Positions 16,558-25,859 of a stretch of 64,000 bases of DNA are shown here, one piece after another. Location: assembly GCA_022448725.1 (NCBI GenBank), contig JAKUTR010000011.1, forward strand, positions 1-64,000, given 5' to 3'. The notes beneath the pieces are model-generated. The model saw only the letters and a program-made list of their open reading frames with translations, made no database searches and was not told the DNA's origin. The stretch's first letter is position 1. Each line of letters opens with the position of its first letter. The position numbers were made by a program, and so were the translations under genes. This stretch comes from SAR202 cluster bacterium (lineage in GTDB: Bacteria > Chloroflexota > Dehalococcoidia > Lucifugimonadales > VXLM01).

Positions 16558-17844
16558 ATGGCTGTATACCAAGTCTCACAGGTAGCCACTTACATCAAAG
16601 ACGTTCTGTACAACGACCCGGTGCTCACGGACATCTGGGTTGAGGGTGAGGTTGCTAACTTAAGTCGCCCTCCTTCAGGGCACACCTATTTTTCACTAAG
16701 TGAAGGGCGCTCTACCTTGCGCATGGTGATGTTCCGCGGTGATTCGGTAGGCTCGGAACAGCTTGAGGTTGGTTCTACGGTGATCGCGCATGCTCGGGTC
16801 TCTTTCTACGAGGCGCGAGGTGACCTTCAGCTCGTCGCTGACTTAATCCAGCCGCAGGGTGTTGGTGAGTTACAGCTTAAACTGGAGGAATTGCAACTCA
16901 GGCTCGAGAAGGAAGGGTTCTTTGAAAAATCTCGCAAGCGTCCAGTAGCAGTATTCCCTCGTAAAGTTGGTGTGGTGACATCTCCATCAGGTTCAGTCTG
17001 GCACGACATACAGAATGTCATTGGTCGGCGGTACCCCCTTGTCGAACTCGTTCTTGCCCCAGCATTGGTACAGGGAGAAAGCGCTGCCCCCTCAGTTGTG
17101 GCAGCACTAGAAAGACTAGCCGGCGACCCCGAAATTGACACGGTCATTATAGCGAGAGGAGGCGGATCTCTAGAAGACCTATGGCCCTTCAACGAAGAGA
17201 TCGTTGCAAGGGCTATCTTCGCTAGCAGGATCCCTGTTGTAAGTGCCATCGGACACGAGACTGATACCACCGTATCAGACATGGTCGCTGACCTCCGCGC
17301 ACCGACCCCTTCAGCTGCGGCAGAGATGGTTGTACCCGATCAAGAAGACCTTTTGGCCTCAATTAGGGCAAGCAACCGGTATCTCCTAACTGCACTCACC
17401 ACGAAGGCCGACAGACTACGAGAGAACATGGGCTACCTAGTGCACCGTCTTAGTCGTCGTTGGCCAGATGTGGAGGCGCTCACCTTGCAGGTGGATGACC
17501 TTTTGCAAACAACCCACCGGCATCTAGGCAGGTATCTACATCTTCAAAAGGAGCGCACTGACGGGCTCGGCCTGCGCGTGCAAGCACTGAGCCCTGCAGG
17601 AACACTAAGACGAGGATACGCCATAGTACAAAAGCAACGTGAAAGGACAGTGATCACCGACCCTCGCCAGGTCGGTAGGGACGAGTCCCTAGAAGTCACT
17701 GTTTCCGAGGGGCACTTTGTCGTAAAAGCATCTGGCAGTGGGGGGTCAGTATCTAAACAGCGTCCCCCTGAATCGGATCCCCCTCACGGGGGCCAATTGC
17801 CCTTGCTCCATGCGCCGAGCGATGCAGAGGAGGAATCTAGTTGA
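16558..17844 (+). CDS. xseA: Exodeoxyribonuclease VII large subunit
   Basis: A 428-residue protein. The N-terminal OB fold (about 1-100) includes WVEGEVANLSRPPSGHTYFS, the single-stranded DNA binding signature of XseA. The catalytic domain shows VVTSPSGSVWHDI, IARGGGSLEDLWPFNEE and SAIGHETDTTVSDMVAD with PTPSAAAE, all conserved. Four XseA bind many XseB and degrade single-stranded DNA to oligonucleotides. The tail after residue 390 is Pro/Glu-rich and non-conserved. The stop overlaps the xseB start (TTGA), so the subunits are translationally coupled. Confidence 0.96.
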   Translation: MAVYQVSQVATYIKDVLYNDPVLTDIWVEGEVANLSRPPSGHTYFSLSEGRSTLRMVMFRGDSVGSEQLEVGSTVIAHARVSFYEARGDLQLVADLIQPQGVGELQLKLEELQLRLEKEGFFEKSRKRPVAVFPRKVGVVTSPSGSVWHDIQNVIGRRYPLVELVLAPALVQGESAAPSVVAALERLAGDPEIDTVIIARGGGSLEDLWPFNEEIVARAIFASRIPVVSAIGHETDTTVSDMVADLRAPTPSAAAEMVVPDQEDLLASIRASNRYLLTALTTKADRLRENMGYLVHRLSRRWPDVEALTLQVDDLLQTTHRHLGRYLHLQKERTDGLGLRVQALSPAGTLRRGYAIVQKQRERTVITDPRQVGRDESLEVTVSEGHFVVKASGSGGSVSKQRPPESDPPHGGQLPLLHAPSDAEEESS

Positions 17845-18086
17845 GTAAAACCAAGAACATAGAAGAACTTAGCTTTGAAGACGCCCTATTGAAGCTTGAA
17901 GAAACTGTGCACGCACTAGAGGAAGGCAACCTTTCCTTAGAAGAGTCGATCAAACTGTATGAAGTTGGCATGGAGCTAACCCGTGTATGCACGGACCGTC
18001 TCGCCAAAGCCAAACTGAAGATAACTGAAATCCAGACATCGTACTCCGGAGAGGAAACCTCAGACACGACCGACAGGGATGTGTAG
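17841..18086 (+). CDS. xseB: Exodeoxyribonuclease VII small subunit
   Basis: An 81-residue helical protein with the XseB pattern: SFEDALLKLEETVHALEEG followed by LSLEESIKLYEVGMEL and a C-terminal Lys-rich helix. It forms the coiled-coil arms that bind XseA. It starts at TTG 17841, which overlaps the xseA stop by four bases, with GAGGAGG just upstream inside xseA. Confidence 0.93.
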   Translation: MSKTKNIEELSFEDALLKLEETVHALEEGNLSLEESIKLYEVGMELTRVCTDRLAKAKLKITEIQTSYSGEETSDTTDRDV

Positions 18087-18651
18087 GTACCAAATGAAAG
18101 AACGATTCCGAGATAAAACACGAGACGACTTAGCCAACGCCCTGAACTTAATAGGCGTGAAAGCAGAAATGGCTGACCGCGAGCGCGCCGAAGAGAAAGT
18201 GGAGAATTCATGGTATCAAAGATCCTTAGGCGTAATAGACATTACCGAAGGGCCAATCAGATGGATAAATATCCTGAAGAAGGACCCCAGCAAGGATTCC
18301 CCGCCTAGATGGTGGATTGTGATGGGCATTCCGGATGATAGTGCTGTCTCAATTCGCAAACAGATCAAAATCAAAACAAAAAGGAAGAAGTCGTTTCCCC
18401 TGTTCGGCAAAGTAATTGACGTGGCCTGGGCAGGCAAAGATGGTGGCACCGGATTAGCTAAAACAATATCTGATGACACATCTACTAAGACACTAGCAAC
18501 GCGTATTGGCAACCTTGAGATTAAGAGTCAAACTGAAATATTTCAAGGGTGGACATTGACAGTGGATAAGCAATTCAGTCCGACAAGACAAGAATGGGAA
18601 ACCATTGAAAAAATTGCGGATTATATCCTTTCATCACCACGCAGTTTGTAG
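18079..18651 (+). CDS. Uncharacterised 190-residue protein
   Basis: I do not recognise this protein. The first ~45 residues are charged and likely helical, followed by a mixed alpha/beta body containing IDITEGPIRWINIL, PRWWIVMGIPDD and a basic stretch KIKTKRKKSFP, then GWTLTVDKQFSPTRQEWETI. There is no signal peptide or membrane helix. The gene overlaps the xseB stop by eight bases (start ATG 18079; ATG 18094 with a weak AGG upstream is an alternative), so it may be co-expressed with exonuclease VII. Codons are more AT-rich than in xseA, which could mean recent acquisition or weak selection. Confidence 0.6.
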   Translation: MCRYQMKERFRDKTRDDLANALNLIGVKAEMADRERAEEKVENSWYQRSLGVIDITEGPIRWINILKKDPSKDSPPRWWIVMGIPDDSAVSIRKQIKIKTKRKKSFPLFGKVIDVAWAGKDGGTGLAKTISDDTSTKTLATRIGNLEIKSQTEIFQGWTLTVDKQFSPTRQEWETIEKIADYILSSPRSL

Positions 18652-18699
18652 CGTATTCCGACCTACTGAAATCAGTTCTGTGGCAGGGGACTCCTGTCG

Positions 18700-19218
18700 T
18701 TAAACTCTGTAAACCTTCCTTAGGATATGCTCGTATCGTCGTGCCGGCCTCATGTACCATGGGTCGGAGTCGGGGACTAGTGGATTTACCAATACCGAGA
18801 GCCATCCTGCTCTATTTGCACCCACGATGTCTGTCAGAAGGCGATCTCCCACAAAAGCCCATTTGCTAGGTAGCAACTGGAAGTGTTTCTCTGCCGCTCT
18901 GAACGGGTCGCTGCTAGGCTTCTTACTGTGGACAGGGACGACGTGCAGGGGGAAGTTTTCTACCAGTTCCGCGTGTCGCTGAGCCGTACAGTTTGAAATT
19001 ATGCATACGTTGCCGTCAAAGGTCTCTCGAATACGCTCAACGTTCTCCGCCAAATCTGCATCAATCTCTTTGCCATAGAATCCGCACAATGTCTGGTCGG
19101 CATCAAATCCCACGCCTCGGATACCGCGCTGATACAAGGCGCCTGCGTCGATGTTCGCAACTGTTTCAACTTCCATGTCAGGCGACAGGAAAGAAGGTGA
19201 TGGTAAACCAGTAAGCAT
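18700..19218 (-). CDS. YqeG-family HAD-IIIA phosphatase
   Basis: A 172-residue HAD-superfamily protein. Motif I is FDADQTL (about residue 38, where the family has D-N/D-T-L), motif II is the ISNCTAQR region near 76, and the motif III/IV region reads FVGDRLLTDIVGANRAGW with paired Asp. That combination, together with the N-terminal PSFLSPDMEVETVANID block, marks the YqeG family of small magnesium phosphatases of uncertain substrate. In Gram-positive bacteria it sits with yqeH and aroE; here its neighbours are different. It converges on the unknown gene at 18079. Confidence 0.85.
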   Translation of the reverse strand: MLTGLPSPSFLSPDMEVETVANIDAGALYQRGIRGVGFDADQTLCGFYGKEIDADLAENVERIRETFDGNVCIISNCTAQRHAELVENFPLHVVPVHSKKPSSDPFRAAEKHFQLLPSKWAFVGDRLLTDIVGANRAGWLSVLVNPLVPDSDPWYMRPARRYEHILRKVYRV

Positions 19219-19375
19219 ATTAAGTATTTACGTCTGCATCATTGATGATGGTTCTTCGGCTAGTGTACCTTAGTGGCAGTTGCTGGATATTTTGGCCAAC
19301 GATGACGCGAGCGTCTCGCCCCCTTTAGGAGCTATCTCCGAAAACTAAACCAAAGAGCCAACCCTTAAACGTCAC

Positions 19376-20362
19376 ATGGTTTCCACCCGGCCAACTAACC
19401 GCCCCCTCCTGACATACACCCTGCTAATTGCTAACGGTGCCATGTTCGCGCTTGCTACGCTGATGGGCGGTAGCGAGAACCCACAGGTTCTGTTGAGGTT
19501 TGGGGCGCAATTTGGCCCACTCATCGCCGCCGGTGAATACTGGAGACTCTTTACAGCAATGTTCATGCACTCCGGCGTTATGCACATCGCGTTTAACGGG
19601 TTCGGCCTACTCATATTCGGAAGCATGGTTGAGCAGTCGTTCGGGCACTTCCGTTTCTTCATCATCTACATTCTGGCAGGGTTAGCAGGCGGCGTTTCTA
19701 GTTACATCTTCAATCCAGTGTCCATTGGCGTCGGAGCCAGTGGCGCCATATTTGGCGTAATCGGTGCACTTGCTGCCTATTTTTTCATGCAGCGCAAAAC
19801 CTTTGGCCAAGCTGCACGAAACAATCTGGCAGGGATTGGGTTACTGGTAGCCATCAACATTGCGATTGGGTTGTCGACTCCTGGAATTGACAATTGGGCA
19901 CACATGGGCGGCCTGATAGCCGGGTTCTCTTTAGGCTTGGCCTTTTCACCAAGCTACCACTTGTCTCGGTCTGTATTCGGTTACTCGATACTCAAAAACA
20001 CTCCGGCCTCACTGATTATACGATGGTGGGTTGTTCCATTAATCGCACTAATACTCGCCGCAGGCATCTCGCTGGCAAACGTTAGATGGATGGAGAATCC
20101 GCTTACAAAAATGGCGCGAGCAGAGCGCCTATATCAGCAAGGCTCCGTACATGCTGCGTATGAAGAGTTATCTCCAGTGGTTGCACTCAACCTGAGAATT
20201 GGAGCGGCGCATCTCCTAATGGGCAAAATCTACATCCAACAAGGTGACTACCTTAATGCGCGGAATGAGTTTGGCTCTGCTGTGAGATATAGTCGCGGCG
20301 AAACCCGGCAGGAGGCGGCGGCTTTGCTAGTTCGTGTTCGCAGAGAACACTCTCTACGCTGA
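19376..20362 (+). CDS. Rhomboid intramembrane serine protease with C-terminal TPR region
   Basis: A 328-residue membrane protein. The rhomboid core (about 5-215) has six hydrophobic segments, the catalytic Ser in GASGAIFG (near residue 124), the catalytic His in [11 protein letters not shown] (near 177), and the loop [14 protein letters not shown]. It cleaves membrane-spanning segments of substrates within the lipid bilayer. From about residue 240 a soluble part follows a further hydrophobic segment and contains TPR-like helices ([17 protein letters not shown]..., [17 protein letters not shown]), which probably recruit partners. The last nine bases overlap the convergent clpX 3' end. Confidence 0.9.
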   Translation: MVSTRPTNRPLLTYTLLIANGAMFALATLMGGSENPQVLLRFGAQFGPLIAAGEYWRLFTAMFMHSGVMHIAFNGFGLLIFGSMVEQSFGHFRFFIIYILAGLAGGVSSYIFNPVSIGVGASGAIFGVIGALAAYFFMQRKTFGQAARNNLAGIGLLVAINIAIGLSTPGIDNWAHMGGLIAGFSLGLAFSPSYHLSRSVFGYSILKNTPASLIIRWWVVPLIALILAAGISLANVRWMENPLTKMARAERLYQQGSVHAAYEELSPVVALNLRIGAAHLLMGKIYIQQGDYLNARNEFGSAVRYSRGETRQEAAALLVRVRREHSLR

Positions 20363-21643
20363 TTTACGCTCTTGTGATTGGAGCGGCTCCGCCTCATCGC
20401 TCTTATATTCAAGCGTTGCTTTACCTGTTGCGATCGCGTCCCCATCCACAATACAACGAGCAACATTCGGGGCCGGAAGTTGGTACATTGCATCTAGTAG
20501 TGTCTCTTCCATGATGGCCCGCAGGCCCCTTGCCCCAGTGCCACGCCTGGCTGCTTCCTCAGCAGCAGCATCAAGTGCTTCGTCTGTAAATTCAAGCGCT
20601 ACATTGTCCATAGCAAACAGTGCTTGATACTGCTTCACAAACGAATTCTTGGGCTCAAGCAGAACTTTTATAAGAGCATCCTTGTCAAGACCACGAAGGC
20701 CAACAGACACAGGCAGTCGCCCAACCAGTTCGGGTATAAATCCGTACTCAAGCAGGTCGTCACCAAGGACATGCTCAAACAGGTGCTCTCCTTGTGACGT
20801 CTTTCCGTCCTTGGATTTCGGCAATGCCCCAAATCCAAGCGTCGTACGATCGCGCGATAGGCGGTACTCGATAATGTCAGCTAATCCCTCGAAGGCGCCG
20901 CCGCACATGAATAGAATATCGTCCGTCTTGATTTGTACAAACTCTTGGTGGGGGTGTTTACGTCCACCCTGCGGAGGCACATTAGCGACGCTGCCTTCAA
21001 TGATTTTCAGAAGGGCTTGTTGCACACCTTCACCCGATACATCTCGTGTGATTGATGGATTGGAGCTCTTCCTCGCAATTTTATCGATCTCATCGATGTA
21101 GATGATCCCTTGCTCTGCTCGTGCTACATCACCATCCGCGGCCTGGATAAGCCGTAGCAGAATATTCTCTACATCCTCGCCGACGTAGCCTGCCTCCGTG
21201 AGAGAGGTAGCATCCGCTATTGTGAATGGGACATCCAGAATCTTTGCAAGGGTTTGCGCTAGGAGCGTTTTACCCGAACCCGCCGGGCCTATCATCAGCA
21301 CGTTAGCCTTTTGTAGTTCCACTTCCGGACTGGGACTAAGATTAGACCGGATTCTCTTGTAGTGGTTGTAGACCGCTACACTCAGAACTTTCTTGCTCTG
21401 CTGTTGACCGACAACGTATTCCTCAAGCCTTTGATAAATCAACTTCGGGGTAATCCCTTGCGGCATTGCACCTATGGGCTCTCGGTCAGGTGGCGGGGTA
21501 TCTTCCGTCATTATCTGCGCACACAGCGCCACGCATTCATCGCATATAAAGACCCTATCGGGGCCTGCAAACACCCTGTTTACCTGACCTTGCGCCTTCC
21601 CACAAAAGGAGCATTTATAGTTAGTTTGGTTCGTGGTGCTCAT
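20354..21643 (-). CDS. clpX: ATP-dependent Clp protease ATP-binding subunit ClpX
   Basis: A 429-residue AAA+ unfoldase. The N-terminal zinc domain shows CSFCGK...CDECVALC (residues ~12-40); the ATPase has the P-loop [12 protein letters not shown] (usual form GPTGSGKT), Walker [11 protein letters not shown], the sensor region and the IGF-like loop LGFGA (needed to dock ClpP, though here only loosely IGF-like). It feeds tagged substrates to ClpP. I take ATG 21643 as the start since AGAGAGG lies six bases before it, while the in-frame ATG two codons earlier touches that site. clpP and tig lie upstream, the common tig-clpP-clpX order. Confidence 0.96.
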   Translation of the reverse strand: MSTTNQTNYKCSFCGKAQGQVNRVFAGPDRVFICDECVALCAQIMTEDTPPPDREPIGAMPQGITPKLIYQRLEEYVVGQQQSKKVLSVAVYNHYKRIRSNLSPSPEVELQKANVLMIGPAGSGKTLLAQTLAKILDVPFTIADATSLTEAGYVGEDVENILLRLIQAADGDVARAEQGIIYIDEIDKIARKSSNPSITRDVSGEGVQQALLKIIEGSVANVPPQGGRKHPHQEFVQIKTDDILFMCGGAFEGLADIIEYRLSRDRTTLGFGALPKSKDGKTSQGEHLFEHVLGDDLLEYGFIPELVGRLPVSVGLRGLDKDALIKVLLEPKNSFVKQYQALFAMDNVALEFTDEALDAAAEEAARRGTGARGLRAIMEETLLDAMYQLPAPNVARCIVDGDAIATGKATLEYKSDEAEPLQSQERKSA

Positions 21644-21761
21644 CGTCATCCTCTCTAGGACGTAGCCCGCTCTTCAAATTACGGTTCCTGCTACGGGAAC
21701 TTCACTGCTAATGATTTTGACCCGAGGCCATGTCCGCCAACGTGTGAGACCTTATCAGTCC

Positions 21762-22388
21762 TTAGGAGCTGGCCGCTTCTGCATCGTTTGCTTTACTGCT
21801 TGACACAATATCGTCAACGAGTCCGTAGTCCTTGGCCTCTTCGGCGCTCATATAAAAATCTCGATCGGAGTCACGTGCGATCTTATCGTAGGGCTGACCG
21901 GTCGAATCAGCTATGATTTGCCGGATCGTATCTTGGCTCCGCAGAATCTCTCTTGCCGCGATCTCGATATCCGAAGCTTGGCCCTGAGCCCCTCCTAAAG
22001 CCTGATGCATGTGGATGGTTGCGTTCGGCAAGGCAAACCTCTTGCCTTTTGTCCCTGCTGTTAGTAGAACCGTCCCCATGCTTGCTGCAAGACCTACGCA
22101 GTAAGTCTGGACATCCGGACGGACAAGTTGCATCGCGTCATAGATAGCGAGTCCTGCGTATACATGTCCCCCCGGTGAGTTGATGTACATAAGAATATCT
22201 CTCTCAGGGTCCTCGCTCTCAAGATAGAGCAACTGGGCAACAATGGCATTCGCGACCTGGTCGTTTATAGGTGTTCCAAGAAAAACGATTCGCTTCCGGA
22301 GTAGGAGCGAGTAGATATCATATGCTCGTTCTCCCCTTGGTCCAGTCTCAACTACCATCGGTAGCACATTCTGCGGGTTAACCGTCAT
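21762..22388 (-). CDS. clpP: ATP-dependent Clp protease proteolytic subunit ClpP
   Basis: A 208-residue serine protease that forms the tetradecameric ClpP barrel. The catalytic triad is visible: Ser in [11 protein letters not shown] (near 105), His in [13 protein letters not shown] (near 130) and Asp in [11 protein letters not shown] (near 180). The Ala after the His replaces the more usual Pro of HQP. The start is ATG 22388 with GAAGGAGAC upstream; a longer reading frame that extends into tig is unlikely. It overlaps the tig end by 11 bases and precedes clpX by 118 bp. Confidence 0.96.
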   Translation of the reverse strand: MTVNPQNVLPMVVETGPRGERAYDIYSLLLRKRIVFLGTPINDQVANAIVAQLLYLESEDPERDILMYINSPGGHVYAGLAIYDAMQLVRPDVQTYCVGLAASMGTVLLTAGTKGKRFALPNATIHMHQALGGAQGQASDIEIAAREILRSQDTIRQIIADSTGQPYDKIARDSDRDFYMSAEEAKDYGLVDDIVSSSKANDAEAASS

Positions 22389-23730
22389 TCTTGTCTCCTT
22401 CTTTTCCAGGGTCAATTTCTTCATCAGTTGTTTCTTCAGTAGAGTCATTGGGCTTGGTCTTAGCGGCCTCTACCAACCAGTCAACTGCCTTTTGGACGAC
22501 CAGCGACTCTCGGATAGAATTTTTTACTCGCTCCGACCGCAACTCTTTGCTTGTTAGTTTACGTCCATTTTCACCTTCGCGGGCCAGTTCCTTAAGACGT
22601 TCCTGCAACTCACCTTCCTCAACTTCGATCCCTTCACTCTCAGCCAGAGCAGCGATTGCGTACGAGCGACTTAAGCTGTTTACGGCTTGCTCGTGCATTT
22701 CTTCATCAATCTCGTCCTCTGAGCGGCCTGTATACCTATAGTAATCTTCCAGTGTGATCTGCATCCGTTGCACTAGTTCGTCCCGGTGCTCTTTGAGATG
22801 GCCCATTTCCCGCTCAACAAGAATAGGCGCAAGTTCAATATCTGCCGTTAGTACCAGCTCGTCTAACACTCTCTCTCGATACTCTTGGTCGCGTGCCCGG
22901 CTAGCCTCTAAGGCAATATTTTCCCTCACCTTCTCCTTAAGATCATCAAGGGTTTGGTATTCATCAGCTACGGTCTTGGCAAACTCATCATCAAGATCAG
23001 GTAGCACCCGTTCCTTAACTTCCTTAACCACCACTTCAAAATGGATGGTTTTCCCTGCCAACTCCGAGTCGCTGTATTCATTATCGAGGGTCACATCAAA
23101 TTCGCTTGGTTGCTCAATCTCCAATCCTTCTAAACTGGATGAGAATCCGGGAAACGGGTTGGTCGCCTCCGGATCAACGATATATTGCGAATCTGTCTCA
23201 TTTACCAACTCGTTTCCCTCTTGCGATCCGCGAACATTCATCGTTATCAAATCATCAAACTTGACTGCTCGGTCAGCTGGTTCCCAAGACCCATTGAATT
23301 TTTGGAGGTCTTCGAGTTGTTTCTGAACATCTTCGTCATTAACCTCAACCGGCTCTTCTTCAACTTGGATACCTCTGTAGTCTCCAAGGTCAAGGATTGG
23401 ACTCAGTGCTACCTTCGCCTCAATTTGAACCGGGTCAAGTTCGACATTCTCTACTTCGGGGATGCCTGCAGCCTCAATGTTTTGAGAGTCGATCGCTTTA
23501 TCGAGGACATCGGTAACCATGAACTCAAGAACTTCACTAAGCATTCCCTCTCGACCCACTGCATTTTCAACGATTGTCCGTGGCGCTTTCCCTTTACGAA
23601 AGCCAGGGATTCTAATACGGCTAACGACTTGTCTGTAGCCACGCTCAACGTAGGGCTCAAGGTCTTCTTCTTCTAGCTCTATGTGGAGTGCGGTCTGCCT
23701 CTCCACTATTTCGCGCTGGGTGATCTTCAC
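22378..23730 (-). CDS. tig: Trigger factor, ribosome-associated chaperone
   Basis: A 450-residue protein with the three-domain trigger factor layout. The N-terminal ribosome-binding motif is [10 protein letters not shown] (about residues 42-51). A FKBP-type peptidyl-prolyl isomerase domain follows (about 155-240) with the aromatic positions partly replaced, and a long charged helical C-terminal chaperone domain ends in an acidic tail. It binds ribosomal protein L23 and shelters nascent chains. The start is GTG 23730 with GAGGAG upstream. It leads the tig-clpP-clpX run, a strongly conserved gene order. Confidence 0.95.
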   Translation of the reverse strand: MKITQREIVERQTALHIELEEEDLEPYVERGYRQVVSRIRIPGFRKGKAPRTIVENAVGREGMLSEVLEFMVTDVLDKAIDSQNIEAAGIPEVENVELDPVQIEAKVALSPILDLGDYRGIQVEEEPVEVNDEDVQKQLEDLQKFNGSWEPADRAVKFDDLITMNVRGSQEGNELVNETDSQYIVDPEATNPFPGFSSSLEGLEIEQPSEFDVTLDNEYSDSELAGKTIHFEVVVKEVKERVLPDLDDEFAKTVADEYQTLDDLKEKVRENIALEASRARDQEYRERVLDELVLTADIELAPILVEREMGHLKEHRDELVQRMQITLEDYYRYTGRSEDEIDEEMHEQAVNSLSRSYAIAALAESEGIEVEEGELQERLKELAREGENGRKLTSKELRSERVKNSIRESLVVQKAVDWLVEAAKTKPNDSTEETTDEEIDPGKEGDKNDG

Positions 23731-23759
23731 GAACGACTCCTCAAATAGGGTCTATGGCA

Positions 23760-23789
23760 ATTATATCAACTGCCCTCCACGGTTGTGAA
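23760..23789 (-). promoter_or_regulatory. Sigma70-type promoter for tig-clpP-clpX
   Basis: A perfect TATAAT -10 (23765-23760, minus strand) is preceded at 18 bp by TTCACA. Transcription would start about 25 bases before the tig GTG, with a good ribosome site in the leader. Confidence 0.45.
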
Positions 23790-23845
23790 CAATAGGTAGT
23801 TTCTATGCGCATCCGTGACACCCCTGGGGCCCGGGGTAGAGGACA

Positions 23846-24430
23846 TCAAAAGGAAAGGACAGGTAGCAGTTCAAATCCCCAATGACACCCGTAGGCAATA
23901 GCGACTCCTCGTAAGACTCGGGCTGCCATGAGGGTGAGCAGAAATTTTCTTATCGGATACTTAATAGCACCGGCTGCTAGTCCAATAATATCAATGAAAG
24001 GGTTCGGTATCACTGCGAAAGTAAACACCGTGACTACGCCCCGTCTTTCCATCCATTGCTCGGCCTTTTTATACAGCCGCCTACCTTTCATCACATCCTG
24101 TGTACTGTAACCAATACCATAACCAGTAAGTTCGCCAATGGATTCGCCAATCCCGACGACAACTCCTACGGTGAAGGGGTTTAGAAGAATCGCCACGGCA
24201 CACGTACCTGCGAGGCCAGGTAGCGGAAGGAAGACACTACTGCTGCTAAGCAAGCCGACAAGAAAAATCCCAGGATATCCAACCATGGTTATGGATGAGA
24301 GGCCTAGCGAGGCTGCTACGGCCGCGATCCCGCAGCCTATAGCACCTAGGATGATAAGACGGGTACTTCTACTTCGTTCACCCCAGAACCGCTGGGCTCC
24401 TTGGGGGAAGTGTGTTATCTGGCGTTGCAC
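23846..24430 (-). CDS. VTT/DedA-like membrane protein
   Basis: A 194-residue integral membrane protein with a VTT (SNARE-associated, formerly DedA/YdjX) domain. The re-entrant loop motif region GIGESIGELTGYGIGYS is followed by WMERRGVVTVFTFAVIPNPFIDIIGLAAGAIKYPIRKFL, split over two loops, which matches the family signature of a Pro-containing P-N-P turn. Family members are scramblase-like or flippases for undecaprenyl phosphate or phospholipids. The start is GTG 24430, nine bases after GGAGG. About 140 bp separate it from the short PSP1 gene; no clear gene lies there. Confidence 0.8.
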   Translation of the reverse strand: MQRQITHFPQGAQRFWGERSRSTRLIILGAIGCGIAAVAASLGLSSITMVGYPGIFLVGLLSSSSVFLPLPGLAGTCAVAILLNPFTVGVVVGIGESIGELTGYGIGYSTQDVMKGRRLYKKAEQWMERRGVVTVFTFAVIPNPFIDIIGLAAGAIKYPIRKFLLTLMAARVLRGVAIAYGCHWGFELLPVLSF

Positions 24431-24574
24431 CTACTGGCGCCTCCATAGATTTCGCGTCCCTGAAGCATTGTACTATCGCTAATTTGATTTGCGTAGTTCG
24501 TTCTATTCTTAGGGGGATGCAGATGCCTGTGCTTGCAGTTATTAGACTTCTCCCCACCCCAAGAATTATCAAGC

Positions 24575-24805
24575 CTAACCATCACTTGGAATTGTCGTGG
24601 TTACGGTGTCGAGTTCCCCTGTGACCTGGTTTACTTCTACTTGACTCGGAGCGATGACAACTGTACCCCTCCGCATTCTCCCTTCAGCCTCAACTTCAAC
24701 TACGATTCCTGCCTCAAGTTCAAATTCCGAGGATAAAAAGAAAACCACCCGCCCGAGAGGGATGAATCGCAATCCAACCATGCTTATCTGTTCGTTGGTA
24801 TTCAT
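24575..24805 (-). CDS. Short PSP1/RicT (YaaT)-like N-terminal protein
   Basis: A 76-residue reading frame. The line MVGLRFIPLGRVVFF...VVVEVEAEG...GTVVIAP matches the N-terminal beta-rich part of PSP1-domain proteins such as RicT/YaaT, where the order VVGVRF-x-P-x-G-x-V-Y-Y-F is standard. The usual ~270-residue family member has a long C-terminal region with Cys; it is absent here and no frame downstream resumes it. The gene overlaps holB by four bases (ATGA), the same neighbour as in Bacillus (holB-yaaT). It is either a natural minimal version or a truncation. RicT helps mature RNA-processing and signalling complexes. Confidence 0.65.
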   Translation of the reverse strand: MNTNEQISMVGLRFIPLGRVVFFLSSEFELEAGIVVEVEAEGRMRRGTVVIAPSQVEVNQVTGELDTVTTTIPSDG

Positions 24806-25809
24806 GGCTGCGGGAGAGAAAGCATCATGTTTTCGATTGCCAGCTGGGCGTTGGCGTTTTGCCCTAGATAACCCTTTGTCTGCTTGATCGAAGCCATCAC
24901 TCTAGAAATCTGTTGTAGTGAAAGTTTGTCAGCGTATGCCTTCATCACACTATGGCGCCCTAGATGTTTGATGTGCTGATTCAAGCCTTGCCGCACGAGC
25001 ATCATGTCCCTCCAAAACTCAATCCACAATTCTAATTCCTGCTGAGCACTTTCTCGGTCCTGCCTTAAATCTCGCGACAGCTTGAGTGCGTAATCAAACC
25101 GTGCGTCAACAGGTGCCTTTAAAACCTCTTCGATGGAATCTAGCTTACCGTTAATCTCTTCAAGTACAGAGGGGTCTGATATGGCCTGAATCGCCCAGCC
25201 AATCCTCCCTCCAGAAAGATGCGCTATCTCCTCAGCACGTTGTTTCTCCGCACCATGTTCATTGATCAAAAGGTTCATTACTGTTTCTCGGGTCGCTGGG
25301 CGTAATTCGAGCTTTTGGCACCTAGACACTATGGTTGGGAGTAAGCGATCTGATGTGGTAGCCAACAAGATCCACACGGTCTGCTCCGGTGGTTCCTCAA
25401 GTGTTTTTAGTAATACGTTAGCAGTGGGGACGTTCAGCGATTCTGCCGCCTCAATGATAAAAATACGGCTGTTTCCTTCGGATGGCTTGAGGCTGGCACT
25501 TAGTACCACATCTCTCATAGCCGTAACGGGGATCGTGGTTTTCTCTCCCGCCCCCTCCGGGGCACCGTAGTCCTTGTTGATTACCGTTACATCTGTGTTT
25601 AAGCCGCGGCCGATGCGGTCGCATAGCAGACATTCTCCGCACGGCTTTTCATCACCGGTGCAGGTAATAAAGCGTGCGATATCCATCGCCAGTGTCATCT
25701 TGCCTACATGGGGTGGGCCCACCAACAAGTAGCTGCTCAGCTGGCGGCCTTCCGCCAGCCCCCGTGCAAGGGTGTTAACCAGCTTTTCTTGGCCTACCGT
25801 GCGCCACAT
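24802..25809 (-). CDS. holB: DNA polymerase III delta' subunit
   Basis: A 335-residue AAA+ clamp-loader subunit. The P-loop GPPHVGKMTLA (near 32) is followed by the zinc-binding cysteines CGECLLCDRI, the Walker B-like EAAESL region, and LLKTLEEPPEQTVWILLATTSDRLLPTIVSRCQ, the sensor 1 and arginine region seen in delta' and DnaX. The C-terminal collar domain is present to the end. The length and a degenerate Walker B fit delta' rather than the tau/gamma subunit. It loads the sliding clamp with delta and DnaX. Confidence 0.88.
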   Translation of the reverse strand: MWRTVGQEKLVNTLARGLAEGRQLSSYLLVGPPHVGKMTLAMDIARFITCTGDEKPCGECLLCDRIGRGLNTDVTVINKDYGAPEGAGEKTTIPVTAMRDVVLSASLKPSEGNSRIFIIEAAESLNVPTANVLLKTLEEPPEQTVWILLATTSDRLLPTIVSRCQKLELRPATRETVMNLLINEHGAEKQRAEEIAHLSGGRIGWAIQAISDPSVLEEINGKLDSIEEVLKAPVDARFDYALKLSRDLRQDRESAQQELELWIEFWRDMMLVRQGLNQHIKHLGRHSVMKAYADKLSLQQISRVMASIKQTKGYLGQNANAQLAIENMMLSLPQP

Positions 25810-25859
25810 GTGTCTAGAATAGCAGGTTGGGGCGCCGCTTCTCCGTAGACGAAAGCTTC

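Noticed and set aside
22389-22448. Longer clpP start within tig
   Set aside because: GAAGGAGAC precedes ATG 22388 and the extra 20 codons are the tig tail read in another frame.
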